Below, piece by piece: positions 33,083 through 42,532 of a stretch of DNA of 64,000 nt. The notes under the pieces were generated by a model that worked only from the letters and a program-made list of their open reading frames with translations, was not told the DNA's origin and did no database searches. Each line of letters starts with the position of its first letter. Positions within the stretch are counted from its first letter, which is position 1. Both the position numbers and the translations under genes were made by a program. The DNA is from Achromobacter agilis (GTDB lineage Bacteria > Pseudomonadota > Gammaproteobacteria > Burkholderiales > Burkholderiaceae_B): the NCBI RefSeq assembly GCF_900496965.1, contig NZ_UFQB01000003.1:1-64000 (forward strand), given 5' to 3'.

Positions 33083-34467
33083 GGTGCCACCTTGCCTAGC
33101 ATGGCCAGATTCAGAGGTTTGACCGGCGCCTGGCCGCGCAGGCGCCCTATATCCGCCAAGGCCAGTCCACGGCAGTCGGCAAGCAGTTCGGCTGCGCCCG
33201 TCTGGCACATGCGCCCCTGGCACAGTCCCATGCCGATGCGAGTCAGCGCCTTCAGCCGGTTGAGATCGTCGATGGCGTATTGCGCGGCTGCGGCGCGCAA
33301 TGCGCCGGCACGCACTTCCTCGCAGCGGCAGACCATGACCGAGTCGTGGCAGGCGGCACCCGCGCCGGGCAGGGGAAAGGCCCGGTCCAGGCCGCGCCGA
33401 AACCGCGCCCAGCGCGCTTGGCGGCGGGCCAGCCACCGTACTCGGGCCGCGCTGACCGCGATGCCGCTGTCGGCCAGCATGGCCAGCGCGGCGCGTTCGC
33501 CAGCAAGCTCGGCCAGGATGGCGCCGCCTATGCCTGCGCCGTCACCGGCGAGATAGACTCCAGCCGCCGAGCTGCGGCCGTCGGGATCGCGGCGCGGGAG
33601 CCAGGCGCGCTGTGTCGCGTCGAAGTCGAAGGCGCAATCCAGCAAGTCTGCCAGCTGCGTTTCCGCGCGTAGTCCGTGGCCGACCGCGAGCGCGTCGCAA
33701 GGGATGGCGTGCGACTTGCCGTCCAGGGTTGCAAGCGCGCTCTCGACGCGGCCCGCGCCCTCGGCCGCGTCCAGCCGTGCTCCATGGTGCACGGGTACGC
33801 CGTGGGCGCGCAGCCACCCCAGGTAGTACAGGCCCTTGGCCAGCGTGCCGGGTTGGCTCAACAGGGCCGGCGTGGCGCGAGCCTGTCCGCCCAGGGGCGC
33901 GCAATCCAGCACGGCTTGAACCTGGGCGCCGGCGCGCGCGTATTGGTAGGCGACCAGATAAAGCAAGGGGCCGGTGCCGGCGAACACGATGCGCGGCCCG
34001 AACGTGCAGCCCTGGCTCTTCAGCGCGATCTGCGCGCCGCCCAGCGAGTAGACGCCGGGCAGCGTCCAGCCTGGGAAGGGAAGCACGCGGTCGGTGGCGC
34101 CGGTGGCGAGCAGCAGGCGGGAGTAGGGCAGAGTTTGCAACTCGCCGTCGCGGACCAGGTCCAGGCTGCCCGGCGAGGCGTTCCACACCGCGGTTGCAGC
34201 CCGGTAGTCGGCGCGCGCGGCCAGGTCCGCGCCCGCCGCGTGGATGGCTTGCGCACGCTTCCATTCGAAGCCATAGCGCTGGCGCGCGGCGCTGCGTGGC
34301 GTTAGGCTTTGGCGATAGATCTGGCCGCCGGGCAAGGCGGCTTCGTCGACGATCACTGGCCGCAAGCCGTGGCGCAGCAGCGTCTGCGCGGCGCGTACGC
34401 CTGCGGGGCCCGCGCCGACCACCACCATGCGCGGCGCGTCATCGGCGCCGGGCGGATTCATTTGCAT
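33079..34467 (-). CDS. FAD/NAD(P)-type oxidoreductase with BFD-like 2Fe-2S domain (HcnB-like alpha subunit)
   Basis: The 462-residue protein starts with MVVVGAGPAGVRAAQTL (FAD/Rossmann), has a second Rossmann motif IVFAGTGPLLYLV near the middle and ends in a bacterioferritin-associated-ferredoxin-like 2Fe-2S domain with Cys pairs in MVCRCEEV and GLCQGRMCQ. This architecture is that of the alpha subunit of opine and HCN-synthase-like dehydrogenases. ATG 34467 has GGAGAAC upstream at normal spacing; it overlaps the upstream small subunit by 10 bp. Confidence 0.84.
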   Translation of the reverse strand: MQMNPPGADDAPRMVVVGAGPAGVRAAQTLLRHGLRPVIVDEAALPGGQIYRQSLTPRSAARQRYGFEWKRAQAIHAAGADLAARADYRAATAVWNASPGSLDLVRDGELQTLPYSRLLLATGATDRVLPFPGWTLPGVYSLGGAQIALKSQGCTFGPRIVFAGTGPLLYLVAYQYARAGAQVQAVLDCAPLGGQARATPALLSQPGTLAKGLYYLGWLRAHGVPVHHGARLDAAEGAGRVESALATLDGKSHAIPCDALAVGHGLRAETQLADLLDCAFDFDATQRAWLPRRDPDGRSSAAGVYLAGDGAGIGGAILAELAGERAALAMLADSGIAVSAARVRWLARRQARWARFRRGLDRAFPLPGAGAACHDSVMVCRCEEVRAGALRAAAAQYAIDDLNRLKALTRIGMGLCQGRMCQTGAAELLADCRGLALADIGRLRGQAPVKPLNLAMLGKVAP

Positions 34468-34760
34468 GCGAGTTCTCCGGGCTGGGCGCTGACCAGCTCC
34501 ATACCATCTTCGGCTGCGGTGGAACAGGCGCGCAGGCGAGCGCCATTCGCCGTCTGTACCCAGCAGTCCTGGCACGCGCCCATCAGGCAGAAGCCGGCGC
34601 GCGGCGAGCCTTCGCCCAGTGTGACGCGCAGCTGCTGCGAGGCCAGCAATAGCGCCGTCAGCACGGTGTCGCCTTCATGGGCCTGTAACGGCAGTCCATT
34701 CCAGGTCAGGCTCACTGGCGCCGAGGCGGGCGCCGAAACACGGCGCAGCAGCGGCTTCAT
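34458..34760 (-). CDS. Small 2Fe-2S subunit (HcnA-like gamma subunit)
   Basis: The 100-residue protein has a plant-type ferredoxin-like cluster motif Cys58-x4-Cys63-x2-Cys66-x12-Cys79. It passes electrons to or from the two flavin subunits encoded downstream. It overlaps the ThDP enzyme gene by 4 bp (ATGA at 34757-34760) and the alpha-subunit gene by 10 bp, so the six genes are tightly co-translated. The gene sits inside a longer overlapping frame and is easy to miss. Confidence 0.84.
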   Translation of the reverse strand: MKPLLRRVSAPASAPVSLTWNGLPLQAHEGDTVLTALLLASQQLRVTLGEGSPRAGFCLMGACQDCWVQTANGARLRACSTAAEDGMELVSAQPGELACK

Positions 34761-36442
34761 GCGGCGGTCTCCGCGCGGCGCAGCTGCGACAGGGTGCGGT
34801 CGGGCAGGATGATGTCGGCGTCGTAGCGCAGCTCCACGATGGCTGGCAGGCGATGCTCCCCCGCGTATGCCAGCGCGGCGTCGTAGACCGGCGCGAAATC
34901 CTCCGTGCGCTCGACCGTGGCGCCGTAACCGCCGTAGCTTTGCGCCAGCCGCGCGAAATCGGGGTTGATCAGTTCCGTCGCCAGGGCGCGTCCGGGATAG
35001 GCGCGTTCCTGATGCAGGCGGATGGTGCCGAACAGGCCGTTGTTGAAGACCAGCACCACGATGCCCAGCCGGTACTGGACCGCGGTGGCCAGTTCCTGCA
35101 TGGTCATCTGGAAACAACCGTCGCCGGCGAAGCAGACCACGGCCGCAGCGCGATCGCGCAGCTTGGCTGCGATGGCCGCGGGCAGGCCGTAGCCCATGGC
35201 GCCGACGGCGGGCGCGAGCTGGCTGCCCGGCCCCTTGAAGGCGATATGCCGGTGCGCGTAGAGCGCATAGTTGCCCGCGCCGACGGTGACGCACGAATGC
35301 CGCGGCAACGTGGCCGCGACGTGGCGCGCCGCCGCGTTCAGGTCCAGCGGGCCAGGGGTGGGCGGCAGCTCAGGCGCTGCGGCCACCGCGTCGGCGCCGC
35401 GGCGGCGAGGCTGCCAGCCCGGCGTCGGCGCGAGTCCGGCGGCGGCCCGCGCGAAGCCGTCCACGCTGGCGACCATGCCCAGCGCCGGGGTGCACAGCCG
35501 CCCGATCTCGTTGGCGTCCGGGTGGACGTGGACCAGGGTTTGGCGCGGAGTGGGAGAGGCCAGCCATTCATAGTTGATGGTCGTCGGCTCGCACAGGCGC
35601 GTGCCCAGCGCGATGACCAGATCGCTGTCCATGACGGCGCGCTTCTGGTGCGCGGGCATGCTGGCGCTGACCTGGCCCACGAAATTGGGATGATCGTTGT
35701 CGAACAGTTCCAGGCGGCGCCACGCAGTGGCCACGGGCAGGTCGAAGCGCAACGCGAAGTCGCGCACGGCTTCGCGCGCGGCCGCCGGCCAGCGCGACCC
35801 GCCAAGCAGCAGCAAGGGGCGTTCTGCGGCTTCCAGCAGTTCACGCAGGCGCAGCATATCTGCGTCTGCCGGACGGGCGCAGGGCGGCTGCGGCGGGGCG
35901 GCCAAGGCTACGTCGGCGACGCTGGACAGCATGTCCTCGGGCAGGGAGAGGACCACGGGCCCCGGCCGTCCGCTAGTTGCGATCGCCCAGGCGCGCGCCA
36001 GGTATTCGGGAATGCGGTCGGCCCGTTCGATCTGCGCCACCCATTTCGCCAGCGGCGCGTACATGGCGCGGTAGTCCACTTCCTGAAAGCACTGGCGGTC
36101 GGCGGTATCGCCGCCGACCTGGCCGATGAACAGGATCATGGGCGTGGAGTCTTCCTTTGCCGTGTGCACGCCGATCGCCGCATTGGTCGCGCCTGGACCG
36201 CGTGATACGAAGCAGATGCCCGGCTGGCCGGTCAGCTTGCCGTGCGCCTCGGCCATGTAGGCGGCGCCGCCCTCCTGGCGGCAGACTACCGCTTCGATTG
36301 CGCCGCGCCGGGCGTAGAGCGCGTCGATGCAGGGCAGGAAGCTCTCGCCCGGCACCATGAACACGCGCTCCACGCCATAGGCCTGTAACTGCGCGACCAG
36401 CAGTTCGCCGCCGCTGCGGACGCCCGGGGCCGGCGTGCTCAT
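34757..36442 (-). CDS. ThDP-dependent enzyme of the acetolactate synthase superfamily
   Basis: The 561-residue protein has the three-domain layout. Glu57 in CRQEGGAAYMAEA is the cofactor-activating glutamate, and the ThDP/Mg motif begins AGDGCFQM and ends FNN near the C-terminus. It is not a standard branched-chain-pathway subunit, since there is no small subunit and the neighbours are catabolic. Possible roles are decarboxylation or carboligation of a 2-oxo acid made by the three-subunit dehydrogenase downstream. Substrate unknown. Overlaps hyuB by 4 bp. Confidence 0.85.
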   Translation of the reverse strand: MSTPAPGVRSGGELLVAQLQAYGVERVFMVPGESFLPCIDALYARRGAIEAVVCRQEGGAAYMAEAHGKLTGQPGICFVSRGPGATNAAIGVHTAKEDSTPMILFIGQVGGDTADRQCFQEVDYRAMYAPLAKWVAQIERADRIPEYLARAWAIATSGRPGPVVLSLPEDMLSSVADVALAAPPQPPCARPADADMLRLRELLEAAERPLLLLGGSRWPAAAREAVRDFALRFDLPVATAWRRLELFDNDHPNFVGQVSASMPAHQKRAVMDSDLVIALGTRLCEPTTINYEWLASPTPRQTLVHVHPDANEIGRLCTPALGMVASVDGFARAAAGLAPTPGWQPRRRGADAVAAAPELPPTPGPLDLNAAARHVAATLPRHSCVTVGAGNYALYAHRHIAFKGPGSQLAPAVGAMGYGLPAAIAAKLRDRAAAVVCFAGDGCFQMTMQELATAVQYRLGIVVLVFNNGLFGTIRLHQERAYPGRALATELINPDFARLAQSYGGYGATVERTEDFAPVYDAALAYAGEHRLPAIVELRYDADIILPDRTLSQLRRAETAA

Positions 36443-38175
36443 GCCGCGTCTCCTTGCAGGGCGCGAGCCACGAGCTTCGCGCCGTAATCGCGTTCCGCCG
36501 CGCCCAGGCTGACCTTGCCGCCCAGCAAGTCGTTGCGGAGGGCGGCCGCGCCGCGTTCGGCGGGGGCGCCGTAGCCGCCGCCTCCGGGCGTCTCCAGGCG
36601 CACGGACTGCCCGCTGGCCAAGGCATGGCCGGCGATCTTGTTGGGCAGGCGTTGCTCGTCTTCGCGGCCGGGGTTCTGCACCAATCGCGAGGTGCCTCCC
36701 GTCAGGCCCCCGTTCAGGCCTGCGGCGCCGAATAGCGCGGCGTCGCAGCGGATGGTGCAGATCAACTGGTCGTGCAGCGAACGGATCTGGCGTGCGATGC
36801 CCATGCCGCCGCGGTGGCGGCCCGCGCCGCCGCTGTCGTTGACCAGTGCGTATTCTTCGACCAGCAGGGGGTACTCGATCTCCAGCGCTTCGGCGGGCAG
36901 GTTGGAGGTATTGGTTACGTGCACCTGTATGCCGTCCATGCCGTCGCCCTGCGCGCGTCCGCCCGCGCCGCCGCCCAGCGTTTCCAGGTAGACGAAGGTG
37001 CCCTTGCCATCCTGCATGGGCACGGAGAACAGCATGGAAGGCATGACGTCATTGCACGAGGCCATGGCGCGGTCGGGCGGCAGCAGCTGGCCCAGCGCGC
37101 CGATCACGGTGCCGGCCACGCGCTGCGCGGTGGTGACACGCGCGCCTACGGCCGCCGGAAAGCGCGGGTTGGTGATCGTGCCTTCGGGCGCGGTAATGGT
37201 GATGGGCTGGAACAGGCCGTTGTTGGGCATGAGCTCGGGGTCGAGCATGGCCTTCACGGCGAAGTAGACGCTGGCGTTCAGGGCGCTGGCGGGCAGGTTG
37301 AAGGCGCCGCGCGCCTGCTTGCTGGTGCCCGTGAAATCCACATGAAGCTGGCCGTCGCGCGCCTGCACGTTGGCCTGGATGGTGACCGGATCGCCGCCCA
37401 TGCCGTCGTCGTCCATGCGCTCGGTGAAGGTGTAGGTGCCGGTCGGCAGCTGCGCGATCCGGTTGCGCAGGCGCCGTTCCGTGTACACCATGATGCTGTC
37501 GATGGCGGACAGCACGGTATGCAGGCCGGATTGCTGCACCAGTTCCAGCATCAGCCTGGCGCCCTTGTCGTTGGTGGCGATCTGGGCGCGGATGTCGTGC
37601 ATCCGGTTGTCCGGCTCGCGCGTGTTGTGCGCGATCATCTCCAGCAGGTCCATGTCCAGCTCGCCCTCGCGCACGATGCGCATGGCGGGCAGCCGGATGC
37701 CTTCCTCCCACACCGTCCTCAGATGGTGCGAGGTGGAGCCGGGGACCGCGCCGCCCACGTCGGTATGGTGGCCGATGTTGGCCGCGAAGAAGCGCAGCAC
37801 GCCTTCGTGGAAGATAGGCGTGATGACGGTGATGTCCGGCGCGTGCGTGCCGCCGGCCAGATAGGCGTCGTTGCACAGGAAGGCGTCGCCGGGACGCACG
37901 CCGGCCGCGCCGTAGCGCCGCAGCACGGCGTCTATGCCGCCGGACAGCGATCCCAGGTGCACCGGCACGTGAGCGGCCTGCGCCACCAGGCGTCCAGCGG
38001 CGTCGAACAGCGCCACGGAGCAGTCCTTGCGCTCTTTGATGTTGGTCGAAAAGGAGGAACGGATCAGCGTGTTGCCCATTTCTTCGGTGATGGACAGCAG
38101 GCGGTTGCTGAAGACCTCCATTTCAATGGGGTCGAAAGCGTCCGTGCCGGAGGCGGATGTCGATGGGGTGCTCAT
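36439..38175 (-). CDS. hyuB: Hydantoinase/oxoprolinase B-type subunit
   Basis: The 578-residue protein is a HyuB-family subunit with typical segments FSNRLLSITEEMGNTLIRSSFS and GDAFLCNDAYLAGGTHAPDI. The HyuA-HyuB pair hydrolyses hydantoins, 5-oxoproline, or carboxylates acyl substrates such as acetone or acetophenone, usually with ATP. The stop overlaps the ThDP gene start by 4 bp; hyuA is 10 bp upstream. The true substrate is unknown. Confidence 0.88.
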   Translation of the reverse strand: MSTPSTSASGTDAFDPIEMEVFSNRLLSITEEMGNTLIRSSFSTNIKERKDCSVALFDAAGRLVAQAAHVPVHLGSLSGGIDAVLRRYGAAGVRPGDAFLCNDAYLAGGTHAPDITVITPIFHEGVLRFFAANIGHHTDVGGAVPGSTSHHLRTVWEEGIRLPAMRIVREGELDMDLLEMIAHNTREPDNRMHDIRAQIATNDKGARLMLELVQQSGLHTVLSAIDSIMVYTERRLRNRIAQLPTGTYTFTERMDDDGMGGDPVTIQANVQARDGQLHVDFTGTSKQARGAFNLPASALNASVYFAVKAMLDPELMPNNGLFQPITITAPEGTITNPRFPAAVGARVTTAQRVAGTVIGALGQLLPPDRAMASCNDVMPSMLFSVPMQDGKGTFVYLETLGGGAGGRAQGDGMDGIQVHVTNTSNLPAEALEIEYPLLVEEYALVNDSGGAGRHRGGMGIARQIRSLHDQLICTIRCDAALFGAAGLNGGLTGGTSRLVQNPGREDEQRLPNKIAGHALASGQSVRLETPGGGGYGAPAERGAAALRNDLLGGKVSLGAAERDYGAKLVARALQGDAA

Positions 38176-38185
38176 GGCGTTCGCC

Positions 38186-40261
38186 TTAGATATTGAGGTT
38201 GACGACGAGGTTGCCGTATTCGTCGGCGCGCGCCTGCTGGCCCGGCAGCACGACGGTGGTCGAGCTCATTTCCTCGACCACGGCCGGCCCGTTCACCGGC
38301 GTGTCCACCGGCAGCAAGGCGCGGCGCAGGATGGGCGTGTCCACCCAGCCCGAGCCCTCGAAGTACACGTTGCGGCGTTCCTTCAGGGCGCCGGTCACGC
38401 TGTCGCCGCCCTGCACGCGGGCCAGGGGCGCGCGCGGCACCAGGCCGGTGGCGCGCACCCGGCAATTGACGATCTCCACCGGACGGCCGGCGGCGTCATA
38501 GCCGTATTCGCGCACGTGCGCCGCGCTGAATGCCGCGACGAACTCGTCCAGCGGCATCAACCTCATGCCGTCCAGCGGTACGGCGATCTCGAAGTTCTGG
38601 CCCTGATAGCGCGCGTCGATCACGGCGGACAGGCGCTGTTCCGAGGCGCTCACGCCCTCGCTGGACAGCCAGGCCCGCGCCTTGCCGGCCAGGGTTTCCA
38701 GCGCTTCCTGCACCGCCGTCCAGCCGCTGGCGGTGGCGTGGGCCATCAGCGTCTGCACGAAGTCCATGGAAATGTCGGACAGCAGGATGCCGCGCGCGCA
38801 CATGGTGCCGGGCTCCTGCGGAATCAGCAGGGTGCTTATGCCGCAGTCCCGCGCCAGTTCGGCGGCATGCAGGCCGCCCGCGCCGCCGAAGGCGCACAGC
38901 GCGAACTTGCGGATGTCATGACCTCGTTCGGTGGAGACCGCGCGCACCGCGCGTGCCATGTTGGAGTTGGCGATGCGCAGGATGCCGTAGGCGGCTTCCT
39001 CGACGCTCAGTCCTAGCGGGCGGGCGATCTGCGCTTCCAGCGCCTCGCGCGCCTGGCGCGCATGCACGGCCATGCGGCCTTCTAGCAATGCGACCGGATT
39101 CAGGCGGCCGAGCACGACATGGGCGTCGGTGATGGTCACGACCTGGCCGCCGCGGTTGTAGGCGATGGGGCCAGGCACCGCGCCCGCGCTCTGCGGGCCG
39201 ACCTTGAGCGCGCCCGCGTCGTCGATGCGCGCGATGCTGCCGCCGCCTGCGCCGATGACGTGCACGTCCACCATCTGGGTCTTGACCGGATAGTCGGCCA
39301 CCAGGCGGCTGGAAGTGAACAGCGGCCGCAGCTCGGCCACCAGCGACACGTCGGTGCTGGTGCCGCCCACGTCGAAGGTGATCAGGTTGGGCAGGCTGGC
39401 CACGCGGCCCAGCTCGGTTGCGCCGATCACGCCGGCGGCCGGGCCCGACACGCAGGTGCGTACAGGGGCCGTGAGCACCGATTCCACCGACATCAGGCCT
39501 CCGTTGGAATGCACCGTGGTCGGCTCGGTGGCCACGCCCATGCCGCGCACGGAGCTCACCAGATTGCGCATGTAGCCGGCCATGCGCGGGCCCACATAGG
39601 CATTGAGCGCGGTGGTGGACATGCGTTCGTATTCGCGGAACTCCGGCAGGATCTCGCTGGACACGCTCAGGTAGACGCCCGGCAGATGTTCGGCCAGGAT
39701 GTCGCGGGTGCGGCGTTCATGCGCATTGTTGCGGTAGCTGTGCATGAAGCAGATGGCGACCGATTCGACGCGGGCCGCGGCCAGTTCGCGCGCCACCGCC
39801 ACCACCTCGTCCTCGTCCAGCGCCTGTAGCACGGAGCCGTCGGCGCCGATGCGCTCGGTCACTTCGAAACGCCACTCGCGCGGCGCTAGCGGCTGCGGCT
39901 TGGTGACGTTGTAATCGTACAGGTGGGGGCGCGTCTGCCGGCCGATCTCCAGCACGTCACGAAAGCCGCGCGTGGTGACCAGTGCGCAGCGCGAGCCTCG
40001 ACGCTCGATCACCATGTTGGTGGCCACCGTGGTGCCGTGGCCCACGTGCGCCAGTTCGGAGCCGGCGATCTCGTATTCGCGGATCAGGTGGGCCAGGCCT
40101 GTCTGAATGGCCTCGGACGGATCATGCGGTGTCGAAGGCACCTTGAAATAATGCAGCTCGCCGGTGTGCTCGGCAAGCAGGGTGAAATCGGTGAACGTGC
40201 CGCCTACGTCGAAGCCGACGCGAAAACGGCGGGCGCCCGGGGCGGATGCGGTCTGGGTCAC
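38186..40261 (-). CDS. hyuA: Hydantoinase/oxoprolinase A-type subunit
   Basis: The 691-residue ATPase-like subunit has the phosphate-binding DVGGTFTDFTLLAE near its N-terminus and a second actin-like motif FDVGGTSTDV. Translation probably starts at GTG 40261, where CTGGAGACC stands 8 bp upstream; a TTG at 40288 is the only longer start. First gene of a six-gene minus-strand operon and divergent from no gene directly; the LysR gene at 40386-41330 lies in tandem upstream on the same strand. Confidence 0.88.
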   Translation of the reverse strand: MTQTASAPGARRFRVGFDVGGTFTDFTLLAEHTGELHYFKVPSTPHDPSEAIQTGLAHLIREYEIAGSELAHVGHGTTVATNMVIERRGSRCALVTTRGFRDVLEIGRQTRPHLYDYNVTKPQPLAPREWRFEVTERIGADGSVLQALDEDEVVAVARELAAARVESVAICFMHSYRNNAHERRTRDILAEHLPGVYLSVSSEILPEFREYERMSTTALNAYVGPRMAGYMRNLVSSVRGMGVATEPTTVHSNGGLMSVESVLTAPVRTCVSGPAAGVIGATELGRVASLPNLITFDVGGTSTDVSLVAELRPLFTSSRLVADYPVKTQMVDVHVIGAGGGSIARIDDAGALKVGPQSAGAVPGPIAYNRGGQVVTITDAHVVLGRLNPVALLEGRMAVHARQAREALEAQIARPLGLSVEEAAYGILRIANSNMARAVRAVSTERGHDIRKFALCAFGGAGGLHAAELARDCGISTLLIPQEPGTMCARGILLSDISMDFVQTLMAHATASGWTAVQEALETLAGKARAWLSSEGVSASEQRLSAVIDARYQGQNFEIAVPLDGMRLMPLDEFVAAFSAAHVREYGYDAAGRPVEIVNCRVRATGLVPRAPLARVQGGDSVTGALKERRNVYFEGSGWVDTPILRRALLPVDTPVNGPAVVEEMSSTTVVLPGQQARADEYGNLVVNLNI

Positions 40262-40385
40262 GCTGGTCTCCAGGATGCTGGCGCCCAAGGCGCCGGGAGT
40301 GGGATGACCAGAATGCTATTGATGCACCATCATTCGGTCCAATCAAAGATTGGTATCAATGATTATCACTACTGTGAATGATTTA

Positions 40386-41330
40386 TCAGTACGAATGCGA
40401 CTCCGCAGGCTGGGCCTGGTCGAACACCATCCCTTGCGCCTGGCAGACCTTGAGGATCTCTTCGCGCAGCCAGCGATGCGCGGGGATATTGTCCGAGCGC
40501 TCGTGCCAGATCAGGTTGACGGTGCGCGGCGCGAACGGAAAGGGCGCTTCGACCGCTTCCAGCAGATGGCTGTAGGGGCTGTTGCGCACGGTGTTTAGGG
40601 GCACCACGCAGATCAGGTCGGTCTCGGCCAATAGGCGCGGGGCCAGCGCGAACTGGTTGATGGTGAGCACCACATTGCGCTTGTAGCCGTGGGGCGCGAG
40701 TTCGTGGTCGATTAGGGTGGGCGTGCCCAGCAGGCTGACCATCAGGTGGCGCGCGCGCAGGAAACTGTCCAGCGTGAAGCGCGGCTGCGCCAGCAGCGGG
40801 TGCCCCTTGCGCATGGCGCAGACGTAGGTCAACGTTTCCAGCGGCAAGGTGCGCAGGGACGAGCCGAAATTCGAATACACGCCGGCCGCCATGTCGACTT
40901 CGCCTTTTTCCAGCAGCACGCCGGCATTGTCGAGCGAGTAGGGATGGAGGTGAATGCGCACGTTGGGCGCCACGGTCTGCTGCTCCACGAACAGCGGCCG
41001 GATGACCTGATCCGCCACATAGTCGGACATGGCCATGCGGAACACGGCTTCGGAGCGCGCCGGATCGAAATCGTTGCGCTCCAGCGTGTCGGCAATGCGG
41101 GCCAGCGCGTCTCGGATCGGCGGCCACAGCAGCTCGGCGCGCTGGGTGGGCAGCACCCCGCCCTGGATTTTCACGAACAGGGGATCCTTCAAGGTCAGGC
41201 GGAGGCGGTTGATGGCATTGCTGACCGCAGGCTGCGTCATATGCAGCGCGGAGGCCGCGCGTGTGACGTTGCGTTCGGTCATGACCGCGTCGAAGATGCG
41301 CAGCAGGTTCAGGTCCATCGAGGTCAGCAT
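40386..41330 (-). CDS. LysR-family transcriptional regulator (NodD/NahR-like)
   Basis: The 314-residue protein has an N-terminal helix-turn-helix (about 8-68, NVTRAASALHMTQPAVSNAINRLR) and an effector domain. It is on the same strand just before hyuA, separated by 124 bp, and divergent from a Bug gene 130 bp away. It probably controls both. A start at the second Met (41318) is possible. Confidence 0.9.
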   Translation of the reverse strand: MLTSMDLNLLRIFDAVMTERNVTRAASALHMTQPAVSNAINRLRLTLKDPLFVKIQGGVLPTQRAELLWPPIRDALARIADTLERNDFDPARSEAVFRMAMSDYVADQVIRPLFVEQQTVAPNVRIHLHPYSLDNAGVLLEKGEVDMAAGVYSNFGSSLRTLPLETLTYVCAMRKGHPLLAQPRFTLDSFLRARHLMVSLLGTPTLIDHELAPHGYKRNVVLTINQFALAPRLLAETDLICVVPLNTVRNSPYSHLLEAVEAPFPFAPRTVNLIWHERSDNIPAHRWLREEILKVCQAQGMVFDQAQPAESHSY

Positions 41331-41346
41331 CGCAGTTCCAGGTGAT

Positions 41347-41363
41347 TATCAACTTTGGTGATA
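41347..41363. promoter_or_regulatory. Candidate LysR box, LysR/Bug intergenic region
   Basis: TATCAACTTTGGTGATA is a perfect 5-bp dyad (TATCA-N7-TGATA) with a T-N11-A spacing inside. A partly similar TGATTATCA occurs at 41343-41351 and again at 40360-40368 before hyuA, consistent with one regulator acting on both sides. Confidence 0.4.
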
Positions 41364-41460
41364 GAGATCTATTTTAATTGTTGATTAGCCATATAACGTG
41401 GGACCGCTTAATCTTCCCCGAGTGCAAGCGCAGTCGTTACACCACGAGGGGAAATCATTG

Positions 41461-42432
41461 ATGGTCAAGCATCTGAAAACTCTGGCCGCTGCCTGTCTGG
41501 CGGCCGGGATCGCCGCGCCCGCGATGGCCGCGGATTCCTATCCCAGCAAGCCGATCACGATCGTCCTGCCGTACGCCACGGGCGGATCCGCCGATATGCT
41601 GGCGCGCTTCGCGGCGCAGGCTCTGCAGACCGAACTGGGCAAACCGGCCATCGTCGAGGCCAAGCCGGGCGCCGGCGGCGTGCTGGGCACCGAGTTCGTT
41701 TCGCGCGCCGAGCCCGATGGCTACACGCTGGCGCTCACCGCCAGCGGCACCATGGCCGTCAATCCCTACGTCTACAAGCTGCGCTACAAGCCGCTGGAAG
41801 ACTTCAAGCAGATCACGGTGCTGGTGGACCTGCCTTTCGTGGTGGTCACGAATAACGAGTTTCCCGCAAAGAACCTGCAGGAATTCATCGAGTACGGCCG
41901 CAAGAACCCCAACAAGATCACCTTCGGCAATGCCGGCCTGGGCACCCAGCAGCACCTGACTCAGCTTATGTTCGCGCGCGCCGCCGGCATGCAGGTCAAC
42001 ATCGTGCCCTACAAGGGCAGCAGCCCGGCCATGAACGACCTGCTGGGCGGCCACATCGACGCCGTGCTGGACAACACCGGCGTGCAGACGCCCTTCATCA
42101 AGGCCGGCAAGGTGCGGCCTTTGTTCGTTACCAACCCGGAGCGCGTGGCGGCCTTGCCGGACGTGCCTACCGCGCCGGAAGCTGGTCTGCCAGGGTTCTC
42201 CGCGGTCGCCTGGTTCGGCCTGGCCGCGCCCAAGGGCACGCCGGACGAGATCGTCGACAAGATCCAGCAGGCCCTGGCGCGCGAGTTCGCCAAGCCGGAA
42301 ATGAAGCAGCGCCTGCTGGACCTGGCGATGATCCCGCGCGTGTCCACCCCGGCTGAAACCACGGCGCGGGTGAAGAGCGACCTGGAAACCTTCGGCAAGA
42401 TCGCCAAAGAGGTCGACCTGAAGCCGATGTGA
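41461..42432 (+). CDS. Bug-type tripartite tricarboxylate transporter receptor
   Basis: The 323-residue precursor has a signal peptide (about 1-24, cut at AMAAD) and the family segments YPSKPITIVLPYATGGSAD and YKGSSPAMNDLLGGHID. ATG 41461 has GAGGGG upstream at slightly wide spacing; a TTG at 41458 is less likely. It diverges from the LysR gene that probably controls the hyuAB operon, so its ligand is likely the operon's substrate, which is inference. No TctAB genes are nearby. Confidence 0.9.
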   Translation: MVKHLKTLAAACLAAGIAAPAMAADSYPSKPITIVLPYATGGSADMLARFAAQALQTELGKPAIVEAKPGAGGVLGTEFVSRAEPDGYTLALTASGTMAVNPYVYKLRYKPLEDFKQITVLVDLPFVVVTNNEFPAKNLQEFIEYGRKNPNKITFGNAGLGTQQHLTQLMFARAAGMQVNIVPYKGSSPAMNDLLGGHIDAVLDNTGVQTPFIKAGKVRPLFVTNPERVAALPDVPTAPEAGLPGFSAVAWFGLAAPKGTPDEIVDKIQQALAREFAKPEMKQRLLDLAMIPRVSTPAETTARVKSDLETFGKIAKEVDLKPM

Positions 42433-42532
42433 CGGCGTTGCCGCGATTGCTTGCGTAGACGGCGAAGCTGTAGGCCTGGTTCGCAATCTAGCGACCTCGT
42501 ATGCGTTGCGCCATGCTTCGCTCCCCGCGCCC

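Noticed and set aside
34458..35294. Long minus-strand frame containing the 2Fe-2S subunit
   Set aside because: Only its last 100 codons, from ATG 34760, encode the ferredoxin-like protein; the remainder overlaps the ThDP enzyme gene out of frame.
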